From NCBI RefSeq assembly GCF_000418555.1, contig NZ_ATKM01000005.1, positions 124,001 to 188,000 on the forward strand: a DNA stretch of 64,000 bases, read 5' to 3'. A program made the position numbers and the translations under genes. This DNA is from Pseudomonas sp. P818 (GTDB taxonomy: Bacteria > Pseudomonadota > Gammaproteobacteria > Pseudomonadales > Pseudomonadaceae). The notes under the pieces were generated by a model, which searched no databases, was not told the DNA's origin, and saw only the letters and a program-made list of their open reading frames with translations. Shown piece after piece: positions 42,213 to 50,854 of this stretch; the first letter of the stretch is position 1, and each line of letters begins with the position of its first letter.

Positions 42213-42706
42213 CAATCGTTTTCTTCCAGGTTCAGTGCACGTATCCGGTAGTTCAGGCCGGTCTTGCCCATGGTGAAATCCAGCGGGCCGTGGTAGTCGA
42301 TGATCCAATCCGGCGCGAGTCGGCGCCGGTCATCGCCTACTTGTTGCCAACTGCTGGCCGGGTAGGCCTGCAGCGCATCGTCTCGGGTCAGAGCGAACAA
42401 CAGCGCGGCGAACAGTTCACGCGCCTCGGCATGTGGGGGCAGCAAGCCGTCGTTGCGCCATTGTCCGGCATCCAGCAGCTGGCGTGCCTGTGGGATGCCG
42501 AGTGGATCCATCAGTGACCAGCGCAGGGCCGAGCCCTCGCCTTGGATCACCAGCAGCCAGTCCTGTCGCACCTGCGCCTGCTCACGCTGGATCTGCAGGC
42601 TGAGCGGCAAGGGGGCGACCAGTGCTGGTGGCGTCTGCGGCACGGGGGTATGGGCGGCGCAGGCGCTCAGCAGCAGGCTGACGACGAACAGGAGTATGCG
42701 TGGCAT
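42212..42706 (-). CDS. DUF3261-family lipoprotein
   Basis: The 164-residue protein has a signal peptide with lipobox LSAC (Cys about 15). The mature region carries DWLLVIQGEGSALRWSLMDPLGIPQARQLL (about 50-79, given in parts: QGEGSALRWSLMDPLG, then QARQLLDAGQW) and ends DYHGPLDFTMGKTGLNYRIR. DUF3261 lipoproteins are a steady part of aryl polyene clusters, next to the ketosynthase O gene. It is probably on the outer membrane or periplasmic face. A TGATG overlap links it to the methyltransferase gene. Confidence 0.82.
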   Translation of the reverse strand: MPRILLFVVSLLLSACAAHTPVPQTPPALVAPLPLSLQIQREQAQVRQDWLLVIQGEGSALRWSLMDPLGIPQARQLLDAGQWRNDGLLPPHAEARELFAALLFALTRDDALQAYPASSWQQVGDDRRRLAPDWIIDYHGPLDFTMGKTGLNYRIRALNLEEND

Positions 42707-43425
42707 CACGGCTTGCGCGCCACTACGTTGAGCAGCGTTTCGTCGCGCTGGCCGACGGGCTTGGGACGCATCAGCCCCCAGCGCTCCAGCAGGCCGAAGT
42801 CCTTGGCCCGGCTCCACCACAGGTAGGGATAGGAGGTGCTGGCGTCGTCGAACTGGAAACCCTGCTCACGCAGCATGTCCAGGTATTGTTCGGCGCTGCG
42901 TTGTACGTGCATCGGGTGACGGAACAGCCAGCGGATCACCCAGGTGTCGATGTAGAACTTGGTCGACTCGGCCAGCAGCAGTCGCCCGCCCGGCTTGAGC
43001 ACGCGCCAGAACTCGGCGAGGGCTTTCTCCTGTTCCACCAGGTGATGCAGCGTCTGATGGCAGAACAGCAGGTCGACGCTGGCGTCGGGCAGATCGATTG
43101 CCGCGCAGTCGCTGGCGACCAACTCAACCTCCAGGCCGAGGCGCTCGGCCTCGCGGCGCGAGCAATCGAGGCTGTGTGGGTCGGCGTCGAGACCGATCAT
43201 CCGCGCCGGTGCGAAGGCGGCGTCGAGCAGGCCGAAGGAGCGCCCTTGGCCGCAACCCGCGTCCAGCAGGACGGGGGCGTGCGGCAGTGGTTCGCCTAGC
43301 AGGCGTACCAGATCGTTGATCGCGACCCGCAGTACGTGGTGCTGCCACACATGGCTCTGCAGGAACCAGAAGCCAAAGCGGGTTTCTTCGACGTAGGTGG
43401 GCGAGACGGGGCGCAGGGCGTTCAT
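42706..43425 (-). CDS. SAM-dependent class I methyltransferase
   Basis: The 239-residue Rossmann-type methyltransferase has motif I VLLDAGCGQGRSFG (about 52-65), the acidic end of strand 2 MIGLDADPHS (about 75-84) and motif LFCHQTLHHLVEQEKAL (about 118-134). VLKPGGRLLLAE is motif III (about 142-153). The N-terminal YVEETRFGFWFLQSHVWQHHVLRVAI is typical of APE-cluster methyltransferases. It probably methylates the aryl head group or its hydroxyl (inference). It is 12 bp downstream of the flavoprotein gene. Confidence 0.85.
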   Translation of the reverse strand: MNALRPVSPTYVEETRFGFWFLQSHVWQHHVLRVAINDLVRLLGEPLPHAPVLLDAGCGQGRSFGLLDAAFAPARMIGLDADPHSLDCSRREAERLGLEVELVASDCAAIDLPDASVDLLFCHQTLHHLVEQEKALAEFWRVLKPGGRLLLAESTKFYIDTWVIRWLFRHPMHVQRSAEQYLDMLREQGFQFDDASTSYPYLWWSRAKDFGLLERWGLMRPKPVGQRDETLLNVVARKP

Positions 43426-43437
43426 CGACGGTCCTTG

Positions 43438-44685
43438 TCAGTTCGAGGAGCAAAGCTCGGCCAGCACCCGCAGGCGCCGACGAGGTTCGGAAACATAGGG
43501 ATTCTTACCGTCCCAGGCGTAGCCGGCAAGGATCGAGCTGATCATGCGGCGGATCTCCGGGGAGGCTTTTTCGTAGTAGATCACGTCCTGGAACGAACCC
43601 TCGTACCAGCCTTCGACATAGACGCGGAAGGTGTCCACGCCGCGTTTGAGCGGGATGGCGAACTCGTTTTCCCAGTCCACCGTTTCGCCACCCAGCTGAC
43701 GATGCAGCAGCCCGGCGGCCATGCTTGCCGAACGCATGGCGATGGTCACCCCCGAGCTGAATACCGGGTCGAGAAACTCGGCGGCGTTGCCCAGCAGGGC
43801 AAAGCCTGGCCCGTGCAGGCTCTTGACGTTGGCCGAGTAACCATTGATCTCGCGCGCCGGGGTATCCCACACGGCATTGCCCAGCACCTTGCTCAGCGAA
43901 GGGGTCTCGGCGACGAACTGCTTGAGGCAGGCATCGAGATCCTTCGGGTAGTTCTCATAGTGCTCGGCTGCGGCGACCACACCCAGCGAGCAGCGGCCGT
44001 TGCTGAATGGAATGGTCCAGAACCACACGTCGCGCAGGGTCGGGTGAGTGGTGATGAGGATCATCTCGCGGTTGAAACCCGAGGCCGGGTCGATACGGTC
44101 CTCGATATGGGTGAACACGGCGCGACGGACCGGGAAGGCTGACGGTGTGTCGAGGTCGAGCAGGCGCGGCAGCACGCGGCCATAACCGCTGCCGTCGAGG
44201 ACGAAGGCGCACTCGACCTGGTACTCGAAGCCGTCGGCCAGGCGGCGTACCGACAGGCGCGGGCAGTCGCCGGAGAAATCCGCGGCGAAGATTTCCTCCT
44301 CGTAGCGAATCTCTACGCCCTGACGCTCGGCCTCGTCGGCCAGCAGCTTGTCGAAGTCGGCGCGAATCACCTGATAGGTCGAGCCCTTGCCCTCGGTGAA
44401 CTTGTCGCGGAAGTCGAAGCTGGTGTAACGATCGCCCCAGGCGAACGCGGCGCCGTGCTTGGTCTGGAAGCCGGCTGCCTGCACGGCTTCGAGCATGCCG
44501 GCTTCCTCGACGAAGTCCAGGCAGTGCGACAGCAGACTTTCGCCGATGGAAAAGCGTGGGAAACGCTGGCGCTCAAGCACCAGCACGTCATGGCCCTGGC
44601 GTTTGAGAATGGCGGCGGCGATGGCGCCGGACGGACCGGCACCGATGACGACGATCTGGCGTTGTTCGAGTTCAGGAGATTTCAT
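43438..44685 (-). CDS. FAD-dependent oxidoreductase with flavin halogenase motifs
   Basis: The 415-residue flavoprotein has the FAD dinucleotide motif VVIGAGPSGAIAAAILKRQG (about 12-31). It has GFQTKHGAAFAWGD (72-85), where Lys76 sits at the catalytic-lysine position of phenolic/pyrrole halogenases, and WFWTIP (221-226), the WxWxIP motif of flavin-dependent halogenases. GPGFALLGNAAEFLDPVFSSGV (about 291-312) is the FAD-binding second half. Whether it chlorinates, brominates or acts as a reductase is not certain. No flavin reductase gene is nearby. It overlaps the antiporter gene by 14 bp. Confidence 0.75.
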   Translation of the reverse strand: MKSPELEQRQIVVIGAGPSGAIAAAILKRQGHDVLVLERQRFPRFSIGESLLSHCLDFVEEAGMLEAVQAAGFQTKHGAAFAWGDRYTSFDFRDKFTEGKGSTYQVIRADFDKLLADEAERQGVEIRYEEEIFAADFSGDCPRLSVRRLADGFEYQVECAFVLDGSGYGRVLPRLLDLDTPSAFPVRRAVFTHIEDRIDPASGFNREMILITTHPTLRDVWFWTIPFSNGRCSLGVVAAAEHYENYPKDLDACLKQFVAETPSLSKVLGNAVWDTPAREINGYSANVKSLHGPGFALLGNAAEFLDPVFSSGVTIAMRSASMAAGLLHRQLGGETVDWENEFAIPLKRGVDTFRVYVEGWYEGSFQDVIYYEKASPEIRRMISSILAGYAWDGKNPYVSEPRRRLRVLAELCSSN

Positions 44686-45820
44686 AGCGGGCTTTCGCTT
44701 CATGATTGGCCACATGCCGACCCAGCAGGGCAGGTAGCAGAGTAGAGAACAGACTCATCAGCAGCAGGCCGAAGTACACCGTTGAATCAATCAGCTGGAG
44801 CTGCAGGAGCAGGTTGAGGAACACGATTTCGGTCAGGCCACGGATATTCAGCAGCAGGCTTTCACGCCATTTGATCCGGGCCGCCGCAGCCGGGTCTGCC
44901 CAATGCAGGCCCAGCCAGCTACCAAGCACCTTGCTGATGACCGGCAGCGCCAGCAGGGTACCTATCACCAGCCAGGACAGGTGTTGATCCAGGCCATGGA
45001 AATCGACGCGCAGCACGCCATAGGTGAGTATCAGCGGAACCGCGAGGCCATTCATCGCCAGCTTCCAGTGGCGCTCCGCCAGCGGCAGGACGAAGGGCTG
45101 GCGCAGGTAGCCCAGGCACAGCATGTAGCCGATGCCGAACACCAGCGCATTCAGTTCAAGCTGCTCGAAGGCCAGCATCAAGGCGAAGAATGGCAGGCTG
45201 TAGAACGCGGGGTGGTTCAGCCTGAGTGAGCGCAGCAGCAGAGGCAGCAGCGCCGCCAGCAGGGGCCACAGCAGTGTCGTGGGCTGGCTGCTGCCCTGAG
45301 CCAGACCGAACAGGCTCCAGCACATGAAATCCATCAGGATCGCCGCATGCAGCAGGCGTTTGCTGTCGGCCGCGGGGTAACCGATGCTCTGCAGAAACAG
45401 GTAGAGCACGGGAATGGCGGTGATGGAGAACAGCAGGCCGATCCCGATCGCACTCAGCCAGCCGCGCTCGCCGGGCAGCAGCCAGAGCGAACAGGCCAGG
45501 CCGGCGAGCATCGGCACGAGGAAGCTGGGCAGGGCGATCTTCACGCACGCCGGGCTGAGGTCCAGGTCGATCACATCGCTGAGGATGTAGCCCAGCAGCA
45601 GCGCGAAACACAGTCCATAGGCCAGGTCCAGCCAGCCGGGGGCGAGCAGCTCGGCGGCGCTCAGGTGCAGGTGCGGCTCGGCCCAGAGTAACAGCAGCGC
45701 CGGGATGGCCAGCGCGGCCACCAGCAGTTGGCCGACGATGGGAATCAGGCGTCGCCCGCTGAGTACGCTGACCATCGCGTAGAGCACCAGGGCCAATAGC
45801 CAGAACAGAGCGACGCTCAC
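44672..45820 (-). CDS. Cation:proton antiporter-like (CPA2) membrane protein
   Basis: The 382-residue protein has about 11-12 hydrophobic helices with the CPA2/Kef-like pattern: LGYILSDVIDLDLSPACVKIALPSF, FSITAIPVLYLFLQSIG (discontinuous helix) and LLLNIRGLTEIVFLNLLLQLQ (about 312-332; RGLTEIVFLN is a family hallmark). There is no RCK domain. It overlaps the flavoprotein gene by 14 bp and the MMPL gene by 4 bp, so it belongs to the operon. A transport role next to a pigment exporter is unusual; it may balance protons or be a repurposed carrier. Confidence 0.82.
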   Translation of the reverse strand: MSVALFWLLALVLYAMVSVLSGRRLIPIVGQLLVAALAIPALLLLWAEPHLHLSAAELLAPGWLDLAYGLCFALLLGYILSDVIDLDLSPACVKIALPSFLVPMLAGLACSLWLLPGERGWLSAIGIGLLFSITAIPVLYLFLQSIGYPAADSKRLLHAAILMDFMCWSLFGLAQGSSQPTTLLWPLLAALLPLLLRSLRLNHPAFYSLPFFALMLAFEQLELNALVFGIGYMLCLGYLRQPFVLPLAERHWKLAMNGLAVPLILTYGVLRVDFHGLDQHLSWLVIGTLLALPVISKVLGSWLGLHWADPAAAARIKWRESLLLNIRGLTEIVFLNLLLQLQLIDSTVYFGLLLMSLFSTLLPALLGRHVANHEAKARYEIS

Positions 45821-48144
45821 GGATGCTGCTCCCGTTTATGTGCATCAGCAGCCCAGGGGGCGAGAAGAAAACTGAAGGCCAGGCCGATGCTGATGGTCAG
45901 GCCGAAGTTGCTCACCGCCGGTGTGCTGGACACTGCCAGCAGGCCGAACGATAGCCAGGTGGTCAGTGCCGACAGCAGAGTGCCGAGCAGGCTGGTGGCG
46001 GCGCCGCCGACCTGTTCACGGATCAGAATGGCATAGTCGACGCCGATGGCGGTGACCAGCAGCAGGCCGAACAGGCTGAACAGCGTCAGCGGCTGGCCTA
46101 GCCAGCCGAGGCTCGCCAGGCTGGCCAACGCTGCCAGCAGCGATACCGCCAGCACGCGAGCTGCGCCGCGTGCGCCGAACGAGAAACACAGCACGACGAA
46201 GATCAGCAGGCAGGAGGCCAGTTTCAGCTCGGCGGCGCTGACCTGCGTAGCGGCGAACAGGCGATTGAGTTCGCCGAGGCGGTCGACCAGCTTTACGCCT
46301 TCCAGCCCTTCGGCCTGCGCCACGAGCAGGTCGCTGTCGCTCAGCCCCTGCAGGCTGATCAATCCGGCGACCTGACCGTTGGCTTCATTGCCCAGCCAGA
46401 GCGGTCGCCAGGGTTCACCGAGCGGTGCGGCGAGCACCTGTTGGATATTCAGCAGCGGCAGCGCTTGCAGCTGCCGCGCCTCTTGCTCGATGGCGGTGAG
46501 GGGAATGCCCAGCTCGGTGAGCGCGGCGCTGTGTTGCGGCAGCTGCGCCAGTGCCTGGCGCAGTTTTGCCTGCTGGGAGACGGGGGCTACCAGTTGACTC
46601 AAAGCCAGGTAGCTCTTCAGCTGGCCTTGCTCCACCAGCTTGTCCAGGCGCTGGCTCAACTGCAGTTGGCGTTGCAGCAGTTGCTCTTCGTCATCGCCGC
46701 GCACCAGAAAGAACTGGCTGGTAGGCTGCGCCCCGACGATCTGGCTGATGGCTTTCGATTGCTCCAGCAATTGCGGCGGCACGCTGGCCCACTGGCGCAG
46801 GTCGTCCTTGTGCGAGAGTTGCAGCAGGCCGCCCGCGCAGAACAGGGCGAAGATCAACAGCAGCCAGGGTGTCGACAGGCGACGCAGCAAGGCTTCGCGC
46901 CAGGCGAGCAGGTGCTGCGCCAGGGTGTGGGGCGGCTGCCAGGGCCGGATCGCGGCCTTGCCCAGCAATGTCGGCAGCAGAAACAGGGTGCTCAGATAGG
47001 CTCCGAGCAGACCGGCAGCAGAAAAGATCGCCACCTGCTTGAGCGCCGGGAAGGGCGTGAAGGCCAGGGCCAGATAACCGATGACATTGGTCAGCAGACC
47101 GAGGGTCAGGCCGAGCAGCGTGGCACGCAGGGCACGCCAGCTGTCCCAGGGTTGCAGCGTCCAGCTTTTCGACAGCAGGTGCAGCGGATAATCGATGGCC
47201 ACGCCGATCAGGCTGGCGCCCAGCACCAGGGTCATCACGTGGACATGGCCGAATACCGCGACGCAGGCCGTAAGTCCGGCCAGCACGCCGATGGCGGCCG
47301 GTACGAACGCCAGCAGCACGCGCACGCGTCGGAACACCAGCAGCATCATCAGCAGGGCGCCAGCACTGGCCAGCCCGCCCATCAGACTGATCTCGCGGGT
47401 GGCCTGACGCTGGCCATGGGCGGAATAGAGCAGGCCGCTGCTGGCGAGCATCTGGCCGCCGCGCGCCTCGATTTCCTCGCGGGCCTGGGCGACCAGATCG
47501 TCCACTGCCAGAGCCAGGTTGCCGTCGAAGGCGTCGGCATTGGTTCGGGCGCGCAGCAGGGCCCAGGTGGTTCCCTCGCTTTCGGCGATCAGCGCACCGC
47601 TGAGATCGACCTGAATATTGTGATGATGCGGGAGATTCTTCTCGGCCAGCGTACTCAGGCCGAGCAGATCGTCATTGGTGGCGACGACACCCTGGCTGCG
47701 AAAGGGGTCGAACAGGTCCTGGGTGCGCCTGGCCACGAACGCCGCAGGATCGTCGATCAGCAACTGGCGGTCGGCTGGCGGCAGCAGCGCCAGGCGTTGC
47801 TCCTGCAATTGCTGGCGGATGGCGCTCAGGTCGGCTTGCGGGTCCCACTGCACCTTCTCGAACAGCGTCTGCCGTTGCCAGCGGGCGCCCAGCTGCGCTG
47901 CCAGAGCCAGGGCCTGTTGGCGCTGCGGGTGGCTGATCAGCACCAGCAGTTCGCGGTTGAGCGGCTCCTGCATGCGTTGCACGGCCTGCTCTTCGAGGGC
48001 ATCCGGCTTGCCGCTGGGCACCAGCTCCAGCAGGTTGGCCGAGATCGGTGCACCGCCGCGCCACTGCCAGGCGGCAACGACGATGAGCAGCAGCAGGGCA
48101 AGCGGGAACAGTCGTGAGCCCCAGTATTCAACTCTGGAAGTCAT
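45817..48144 (-). CDS. MMPL/RND-family exporter of the aryl polyene cluster
   Basis: The 775-residue inner-membrane protein has two repeats, each with a first helix, a large periplasmic domain and five or so helices, about 12 helices in all. Typical segments are ASLIGVAIDYPLHLLSKSWT (about 313-332) and LLVTAIGVDYAILIREQVGG (about 695-714), with the acidic helix residues GVAIDY/GVDYA used in proton coupling. These RND-like exporters are fixed members of aryl polyene clusters and probably move the lipidic pigment outwards. It overlaps the LolA-like gene by 17 bp. Confidence 0.88.
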   Translation of the reverse strand: MTSRVEYWGSRLFPLALLLLIVVAAWQWRGGAPISANLLELVPSGKPDALEEQAVQRMQEPLNRELLVLISHPQRQQALALAAQLGARWQRQTLFEKVQWDPQADLSAIRQQLQEQRLALLPPADRQLLIDDPAAFVARRTQDLFDPFRSQGVVATNDDLLGLSTLAEKNLPHHHNIQVDLSGALIAESEGTTWALLRARTNADAFDGNLALAVDDLVAQAREEIEARGGQMLASSGLLYSAHGQRQATREISLMGGLASAGALLMMLLVFRRVRVLLAFVPAAIGVLAGLTACVAVFGHVHVMTLVLGASLIGVAIDYPLHLLSKSWTLQPWDSWRALRATLLGLTLGLLTNVIGYLALAFTPFPALKQVAIFSAAGLLGAYLSTLFLLPTLLGKAAIRPWQPPHTLAQHLLAWREALLRRLSTPWLLLIFALFCAGGLLQLSHKDDLRQWASVPPQLLEQSKAISQIVGAQPTSQFFLVRGDDEEQLLQRQLQLSQRLDKLVEQGQLKSYLALSQLVAPVSQQAKLRQALAQLPQHSAALTELGIPLTAIEQEARQLQALPLLNIQQVLAAPLGEPWRPLWLGNEANGQVAGLISLQGLSDSDLLVAQAEGLEGVKLVDRLGELNRLFAATQVSAAELKLASCLLIFVVLCFSFGARGAARVLAVSLLAALASLASLGWLGQPLTLFSLFGLLLVTAIGVDYAILIREQVGGAATSLLGTLLSALTTWLSFGLLAVSSTPAVSNFGLTISIGLAFSFLLAPWAADAHKREQHP

Positions 48145-48898
48145 GTTGCTCCGTGTCGCTCAGGGACTGGTCGGCCTGATTGTCCTCGAGACGCAGCACG
48201 GTGCTGTCGCCCTGGGTTTCCTGTAATTCGATGCGTTGCACCAGCTCACCACCGCGGATCACGATGGCGTTGAATACCTGTTTGAGCAGCACGCTGCGCG
48301 GCTTCAGATCGAGCTGCCAGGCGTCGGCGGTGCCGCTCAGGCTGAGTTCGAAGTCCTGGCGCAGGCCGCTGCTGTCACCCTTGAGCACGGCGAGAAACAG
48401 GCGGTTCTGCTGGGCAGTGGCGCTTTGCTGGGCGACGAACTGCCAGCCTTGCTCGGTGCGCCGGGCAATGCCTTTGTCGTCGATGCGGTAGTCCTGTTGC
48501 AGCGGGCGTTCGAGTAGCCAGAGCAGGCCGTGGCCCCTGGCCAGGACGAAGGTGCCGCGGCTGGTCAGCGGTTGCGGCAGGGCACGCAGGTGCTTTTCCT
48601 GAACGAAACTGCCGCGCACCACCTCGGGTTTGCCGAGCTGCTCACTGAGCTGGTCGAGGTCGAAGGCCAGCGCCAACTGGGTAAAGCCAGCCAGCAGTAG
48701 CCCGGATGCAATCCGGGAGAGGGTGCGGGTAATGAGGCGTTTTCCTTCTCTACCCTCTCCCCCAGCCCCTCTCCCGCAAGCGGGAGAGGGGAGCCTGTGC
48801 CGTGCTCCGAGTTTTGTCCTCGTCTCAAATCTGTCCCCTCTCCCCTCGGGGAGAGGGTTAGGGAGAGGGGGGCGAAAGTCCGGATGTGCGCCGTTCAC
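48128..48898 (-). CDS. LolA-like outer-membrane lipoprotein carrier protein
   Basis: The real domain is a LolA-type beta-barrel chaperone (about residues 74-250: FDLDQLSEQLGKPEVVRGSF, EKHLRALPQPLTSRGTFVLA, LKPRSVLLKQVFNAIVIRGG). A hydrophobic signal peptide ends ALAF (about 75). No ATG precedes it; the best start is GTG 48898, which overlaps the thioesterase stop as GTGA and gives 256 residues. The first 55 codons or so are made by a CCCTCTCCCC-type hairpin repeat (48740-48880) in frame between the start codon and the signal peptide. Translation could instead begin from a rare ATT preceded by GAAGGA. Periplasmic pigment or lipid shuttling is inferred. Confidence 0.75.
   Translation of the reverse strand: MNGAHPDFRPPLPNPLPEGRGDRFETRTKLGARHRLPSPACGRGAGGEGREGKRLITRTLSRIASGLLLAGFTQLALAFDLDQLSEQLGKPEVVRGSFVQEKHLRALPQPLTSRGTFVLARGHGLLWLLERPLQQDYRIDDKGIARRTEQGWQFVAQQSATAQQNRLFLAVLKGDSSGLRQDFELSLSGTADAWQLDLKPRSVLLKQVFNAIVIRGGELVQRIELQETQGDSTVLRLEDNQADQSLSDTEQHDFQS
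48740..48880. repeat. CCCTCTCCCC hairpin repeat, in frame in the LolA-like gene
   Basis: Two mirror hairpins: CCCCTCTCCCG-CAAG-CGGGAGAGGGG (48766-48791) and CCCTCTCCCC-TC-GGGGAGAGGG (48836-48857), flanked by further CCCTCTCCC tracts. Dyad elements of this kind are usually intergenic in Pseudomonas. Limits are approximate. Confidence 0.75.
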
Positions 48899-49320
48899 GC
48901 GATGGCCCTCTGCACGGCATCGATGAAGACCTGTGGCGAGGCGAACTGCATTTCCCGCGTGGCGATTTCCACGGCCACCTGCACGGTGCTGCCGCGAGTC
49001 ATGCGCTCGCCCGTCTCGGCGTCGCTGATCAGGTAGTTGATCTTCAGGCGGCTCTCCCATTCGACCAGGTCGGCGCGCACGATGATGCGCTGGCCGAACT
49101 GCGCGCCGCGCACGTAGCGAACCTGCAGGTCGATCACCGGCCAGGCGTAGCCGGAGTCGCGCATCTGCCGGTAGTTGTGGTCGAGCTTGTCGAGCAACGC
49201 GCAGCGCGCCTGCTCGAAGTATTTGACGTAGTGGCCATGCCAGACGATCTCCATCATGTCGACGTCATAGAACTGCACCTGCAGCTCGATTTCCGCCTGC
49301 AGTACGCCCTTGCTACGCAT
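48895..49320 (-). CDS. Acyl-CoA/ACP thioesterase-like hotdog protein
   Basis: The 141-residue 4-hydroxybenzoyl-CoA thioesterase-family protein has FYDVDMMEIVWHGHYVKYFEQ (about 18-38), with the catalytic Asp of the DxDxxxxxxH pattern, and a typical hotdog sheet. ATG 49320 is preferred over an ORF start seven codons earlier. It overlaps the ammonia lyase gene upstream by 8 bp and the LolA-like gene by 4 bp (GTGA). In APE clusters this enzyme may hydrolyse or edit ACP-bound polyenes. Confidence 0.85.
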   Translation of the reverse strand: MRSKGVLQAEIELQVQFYDVDMMEIVWHGHYVKYFEQARCALLDKLDHNYRQMRDSGYAWPVIDLQVRYVRGAQFGQRIIVRADLVEWESRLKINYLISDAETGERMTRGSTVQVAVEIATREMQFASPQVFIDAVQRAIA

Positions 49321-50854
49321 ACAGCCTCCAGTGCTGGGCACGGATACGTTCCAGGCACAGGCGCAGCTCGCCTTCCAGGGCGCGGTCTTCGATCACCGGC
49401 GGGAAGTCGTTGGCCAGTTGCTCACGCATCGCCGCCAGCGGCGCCGGGATGTCGCGCTTGCCGGCACGCTCGCGCAGCCAGACGCCCTGGTTGGCGGCCA
49501 GCAAGGTGGCGGCGGCCACCTGCTCGGTCAGCTCCAGGCTGCGCAGCGCATCGCGTGCGGCGATGGTGCCCATGCTCACCTTGTCCTGGTTGTGGCATTC
49601 GGTGGAGCGCGAGAACACGCTGGCCGGCAGGGTGTTCTTCAGCGCTTCGGCGGTCCAGGCGCTGGCGCCGATCTGCACGGCCTTGAAGCCATGGTTGATC
49701 ATTGCCGTTTCCACTGGTGCGCCGGACAGATTGCTCGGCAGGCCATGGTTGTAACGGGTGTCGACCAGCAGGGCGAGCTGGCGGTCGAGCAGGTCGGCGA
49801 CGTTGCCCACCAGGTTTTTCAGGCTGTCCATGGCGAAGGCGATATGCCCACCATAGAAATGCCCACCGTGCAGGGTGCGTTCGGTCTCGGCATCGAACAA
49901 TGGGTTGTCGTTGGCGCTGTTGAGTTCGGTCTCGATGAACTGACGCAGCAGGCCCAGGCTGTCGGCCAGCACCCCGAGCACGTGCGGTGCGCAACGGATC
50001 GAGTAGCGATCCTGCAGGCGGTGCAGCGGCGGCAGCGGCGCCTCGACGGCCAGGTCCTGGCGAATCCAGGCGGCGACCTGGGTCTGACCAGGATGAGGTT
50101 TGGCAGCGAACAGGCGCTCGTCGAAATGCTCCGGGTTGCCTTCCAGGGCGATCACGTTGAGCGCGGTGATGCGCGTGGCCAGCTTCAGCAGGTAGTCGGC
50201 GCGGGCGTAGGCCAGGCAGGCCAGGGCGGTCATTACCGCGGTGCCGTTCATCAGCGCCAGGGCTTCCTTCGGACGCAGGGTCAGCGGCGTCCAGCCCAGT
50301 TCGCGATGCACATCCGCCGCACTGCGTCGTTCGCCCTTGTACAGCACCTCGCGCTCACCGCTGAGGGTGGCGGCGACGTAGGACAGCGGGGTGAGATCGC
50401 CGCTGGCACCGACCGACCCTTCTTCCGGTATCAGTGGCAGCACGTCGTGATCGATGAACGCCTGGATGCGCTCCAGCAGCTCCACCCGTACCCCGGACAC
50501 ACCGTAGCACAGCGACTGCAAGCGGGCGGCGAGCACGGCACGCGTGCTGGGTGCGTCGAGCAGCTTGCCCAGACCGCAACCATGGAAGGTGAACAGGTGC
50601 TGGGGCAGGGCCTCGACCTGGTGCAGCGGCACTGCCACCACGCAGGAGTCGCCATAGCCGGTGGTGACGCCGTAGATCACGCCTTCCTTGTCCAGCAGGG
50701 TGTCGAGAAAGCGTGCGCCCTTGGCGATCTTTTCCCGGTAGGCGGCATCGTCCTGCAACTGGGCGCGAGCCTGGCGCTGCGACAGGGCTACGATGTTCTC
50801 GATGGTCAGGGCGCGCTCGCCGAAGATCACCGGCTCAGGCTGGTATGTCGTCAT
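49313..50854 (-). CDS. Aromatic amino acid ammonia lyase (HAL/TAL/PAL family)
   Basis: MIO-containing ammonia lyase of 513 residues. The Ala-Ser-Gly triad is intact (residues 150-152, SVGASGDLTPLSYV), and Tyr61 in the loop IYGVTTGYGD is the catalytic tyrosine. The selectivity pair that is Ser-His in HAL and His-Leu in TAL is Phe90-His91 here (LFTFHGCGLG), so the substrate is not histidine by the textbook rule. Making an aryl polyene starter from tyrosine or phenylalanine (coumarate or cinnamate) is expected. ATG 50854 (MTTYQPEPV) is preferred over the 25-codon upstream extension. Confidence 0.88.
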   Translation of the reverse strand: MTTYQPEPVIFGERALTIENIVALSQRQARAQLQDDAAYREKIAKGARFLDTLLDKEGVIYGVTTGYGDSCVVAVPLHQVEALPQHLFTFHGCGLGKLLDAPSTRAVLAARLQSLCYGVSGVRVELLERIQAFIDHDVLPLIPEEGSVGASGDLTPLSYVAATLSGEREVLYKGERRSAADVHRELGWTPLTLRPKEALALMNGTAVMTALACLAYARADYLLKLATRITALNVIALEGNPEHFDERLFAAKPHPGQTQVAAWIRQDLAVEAPLPPLHRLQDRYSIRCAPHVLGVLADSLGLLRQFIETELNSANDNPLFDAETERTLHGGHFYGGHIAFAMDSLKNLVGNVADLLDRQLALLVDTRYNHGLPSNLSGAPVETAMINHGFKAVQIGASAWTAEALKNTLPASVFSRSTECHNQDKVSMGTIAARDALRSLELTEQVAAATLLAANQGVWLRERAGKRDIPAPLAAMREQLANDFPPVIEDRALEGELRLCLERIRAQHWRLYA

